Source of the DNA: Oscillospiraceae bacterium
Lineage (GTDB): Bacteria > Bacillota > Clostridia > Oscillospirales > Ruminococcaceae
Direction of reading: 5' to 3'
NCBI GenBank assembly: GCA_020024215.1
Contig: JAHHUC010000034.1
Span: forward strand, 1-22,761
DNA length: 22,761 nt
A program made the translations under genes and the position numbers. Positions 21,107-22,761 of this stretch are shown one piece after another. Each line of letters begins with the position of its first letter. The stretch's first letter is position 1. Under the pieces are notes generated by a model. That model was not told where the DNA came from and ran no database searches. It saw only the letters and a list, made by a program, of their open reading frames with translations.

Positions 21107-22381
21107 CTAAATTAGTTTTGCTTTCATTCCGTCAAAGGTTATTTCCTCCAAAATGCATTGGGAAAATTTATCCACAGGCGGCTTTTTTTCATCAAAGCAT
21201 AGGCTTATGTAATTGTCTGTATAGCCTGTCCCTGTTCTTTCTCCCAGCACTCTGGCTTTTTTTCCTATCTGGAGATTTAAAAATTCCCGCCTTCTTTTTT
21301 CGGCAAGCTGAGAAAGAATCTGATTTCTCTCCTTTTTTATCTGCGGTGTAACCTGCTCCTTCATGCCTGCTGCCTTTGTTTTGCTTCTTGGGGAATATTG
21401 GAATATATTTGCCTTCAAAAGCGGCAGACTGCTTACAAAACTGCAGGTTTCCTTAAATTCCTCATCTGTTTCCCCGGGAAATCCCACTATTATATCTGTG
21501 GTGATTGAAGGGTTCTCAAAATTCTTGAAAATATACTCCACAAAGCCCATATATTCACCTGTGGTATATCTTCTTCCCATTCTCCTTAAGGTTTTGTCGC
21601 TTCCTGATTGCAGCGCAAGGTGAAAATGAGGGCACAGCTTTTTTAAGCCCCTCATCTCATCAAAATCCCTCATATCCATAAGGTTTGGCTCAACTGAACC
21701 CAGGCGAACCCTGAAGTCTCCCTCCCTTTGGCAGACCGCCTTTATGGCATGATAGGGACGAAGTCCTATGTCAAAGCCGTAGCGCGAAAGATTTATGCCT
21801 GTTAAAACCAGCTCCTTATAGCCTCTTTCTATAAAGGCATCTGCATCCTTTATTATATCCTCTATCCCCTCGCTTCGCACAGGACCTCTTGCAAAGCCTA
21901 TGGCGCAATAGGCGCAGAAATTGTCGCAGCCGTCCTCTATTTTAAGATAGGCCCTCTGAAAGCTTTCATCAAAGCTTCGGCACTTCATGGGGGCTATGCT
22001 CTTAACCTTGAATATATCCCCAACCTCAAAAAGCCGCTCCCTGTTTTTAAGAAATTGCTCAAGATAATCAAAAAGCCTGTCCTTTTCGCCGTTTCCGACA
22101 ACAATATCCGCCTCAGTGAGATTTAAGGCATCAGACTTGTTTACCTGAGGCATACAGCCTGTCAGTATTATCACAGACTCGGGGTTTTCCCTTCTCAGAT
22201 GCCTTACAATTCCCCTTGACTTTCTGTCGGCAATGTGTGTCACCGTGCAGGAATTTACAAGGAATATATCCGCCTTTTCACCGGATACAACCTCATAGCC
22301 TCTTTTTAAAAATTCCTCTCTTAAATACTGGGTTTCAAATGTATTCACCTTGCAGCCCAGTGTAAAAAAACTAACCTTCAT
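21107..22381 (-). CDS. mtaB: tRNA t6A37 methylthiotransferase
   Basis: 424 residues with the three-domain plan of MiaB/MtaB enzymes. The N-terminal UPF0004 domain has cluster cysteines C10 (TLGCKVN), C45 (NSCTVT) and C76 (TGCMPQ). The radical-SAM domain has C152-x3-C156-x2-C159 (CDNFCAYC), then ARGPVRSE and ITTDIIVGFPGETDEEF. A C-terminal TRAM-type tail (about 360-424) follows. The TLGCKVN start and ARGPVRS favour MtaB over MiaB. It converts t6A at position 37 of ANN-decoding tRNAs to ms2t6A using two 4Fe-4S clusters. It is first in an operon with two nitrilase-fold genes. Confidence 0.93.
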   Translation of the reverse strand: MKVSFFTLGCKVNTFETQYLREEFLKRGYEVVSGEKADIFLVNSCTVTHIADRKSRGIVRHLRRENPESVIILTGCMPQVNKSDALNLTEADIVVGNGEKDRLFDYLEQFLKNRERLFEVGDIFKVKSIAPMKCRSFDESFQRAYLKIEDGCDNFCAYCAIGFARGPVRSEGIEDIIKDADAFIERGYKELVLTGINLSRYGFDIGLRPYHAIKAVCQREGDFRVRLGSVEPNLMDMRDFDEMRGLKKLCPHFHLALQSGSDKTLRRMGRRYTTGEYMGFVEYIFKNFENPSITTDIIVGFPGETDEEFKETCSFVSSLPLLKANIFQYSPRSKTKAAGMKEQVTPQIKKERNQILSQLAEKRRREFLNLQIGKKARVLGERTGTGYTDNYISLCFDEKKPPVDKFSQCILEEITFDGMKAKLI

Positions 22382-22406
22382 TTTTTTGTACCTCTTATAA
22401 GCTTTA

Positions 22407-22435
22407 ATTATATATTTTTATAAGAAAAATGTAAA
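22407..22435 (-). promoter_or_regulatory. Promoter of the mtaB operon
   Basis: On the minus strand TTTACA (22435-22430), 17 bases, TATAAT (22412-22407), about 26 bases before the start codon. Confidence 0.8.
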
Positions 22436-22720
22436 GCTGTCAGAGAGGAAAATACAAAGGGTTCACACTGTAAATTTAAGCCATAAGTGTCTGCAAAAAA
22501 ATAGGAAGTGTCTAAAGCTTTTGGCAGACTTTTCTGACAAGTGTCTTATTTTATGCTTAAAAGAAAAATTTGGCCGTGCTGTAATTTGAAATTGGAAATT
22601 CCCGATGCCACTAATGAATAAATATACAACAGCAATTTATATTTACGGTGCAGGAAAATTTCCCCTAAAATTAAATTTTAAAAATCAGACAGAAATAATA
22701 TATACAATTCGTATTTTTAT
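22436..22720. other. AT-rich intergenic stretch
   Basis: No gene. AAGTGTCT occurs three times (near 22485, 22506 and 22539), and AAAGCTTTTGGCAGA...CTTTTCT at about 22514-22531 matches the word at the end of the 119-bp repeats (14868-14888), so a short dispersed element is shared between the two places. Confidence 0.5.
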
Positions 22721-22750
22721 TTGACAGCAATATATGTGAATTTTTTTATA
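22721..22750 (+). promoter_or_regulatory. Possible promoter reading out of the window
   Basis: TTGACA (22721-22726), 18 bases, TTTATA (22745-22750). The -35 is perfect and the -10 is weak; a gene beyond the right edge would be the target. Confidence 0.4.
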
Positions 22751-22761
22751 AGGGTTAAGAC

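Overview
The window looks like chromosomal DNA of a low-GC Gram-positive bacterium of the Clostridia (Bacillota). The signs are Shine-Dalgarno sites of the AGGAGG/GAGGTGAT type, many TTG starts, consensus TTGACA/TATAAT promoters, arginine encoded mostly by AGG/AGA, a Firmicutes-type ribosomal L10 leader, and dimeric-type glycyl-tRNA synthetase, TrmB and MtaB. No name can be given from sequence alone.

Layout. 1-1300: the 3' end of a membrane protein, a gene-poor stretch and tRNA-Arg(CCU) with promoter and terminator. 1400-3250: a Nudix hydrolase followed at once by a KtrB/TrkH potassium channel subunit. 3250-6280 (minus strand): aminopeptidase C with its own promoter, a decayed gene remnant, and a two-gene unit (small membrane protein plus HD phosphohydrolase). 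6430-9770: Na+/phosphate symporter overlapping glycyl-tRNA synthetase. 9820-13600: trmB, two unassigned exported proteins, an orphan metal/cobalamin-type substrate-binding lipoprotein and a SLOG-family protein.

13600-16230 is an accessory island and the most interesting part. It holds a clear type III (RNA-protein) toxin-antitoxin system of the ToxIN/AbiQ/CptIN kind: consensus promoter, 49-nt antitoxin repeats, terminator, then the ToxN endoribonuclease gene. Directly upstream lies a second cassette with the same plan. It shares a duplicated front module (leader repeats, a 75-aa ORF and the promoter), but this drives a different structured RNA, a terminator and the first codons of a gene that breaks off in a terminator-like hairpin and three 119-bp tandem repeats. 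I read this as a modular two-cassette RNA-antitoxin locus in which one toxin has been lost and its RNA kept. Arginine codons here are largely CGN, unlike the flanking genes, which points to transfer.

16230-22761: a small single-span membrane protein, DNA polymerase IV, a 5'-truncated gene remnant, and then a minus-strand block. The block holds rplJ-rplL with a full L10 autoregulatory leader, away from rplKA and rpoBC, and a mtaB operon with two abutting nitrilase-fold genes whose catalytic residues are replaced. The window ends in an AT-rich intergenic stretch with a possible promoter reading out of it.
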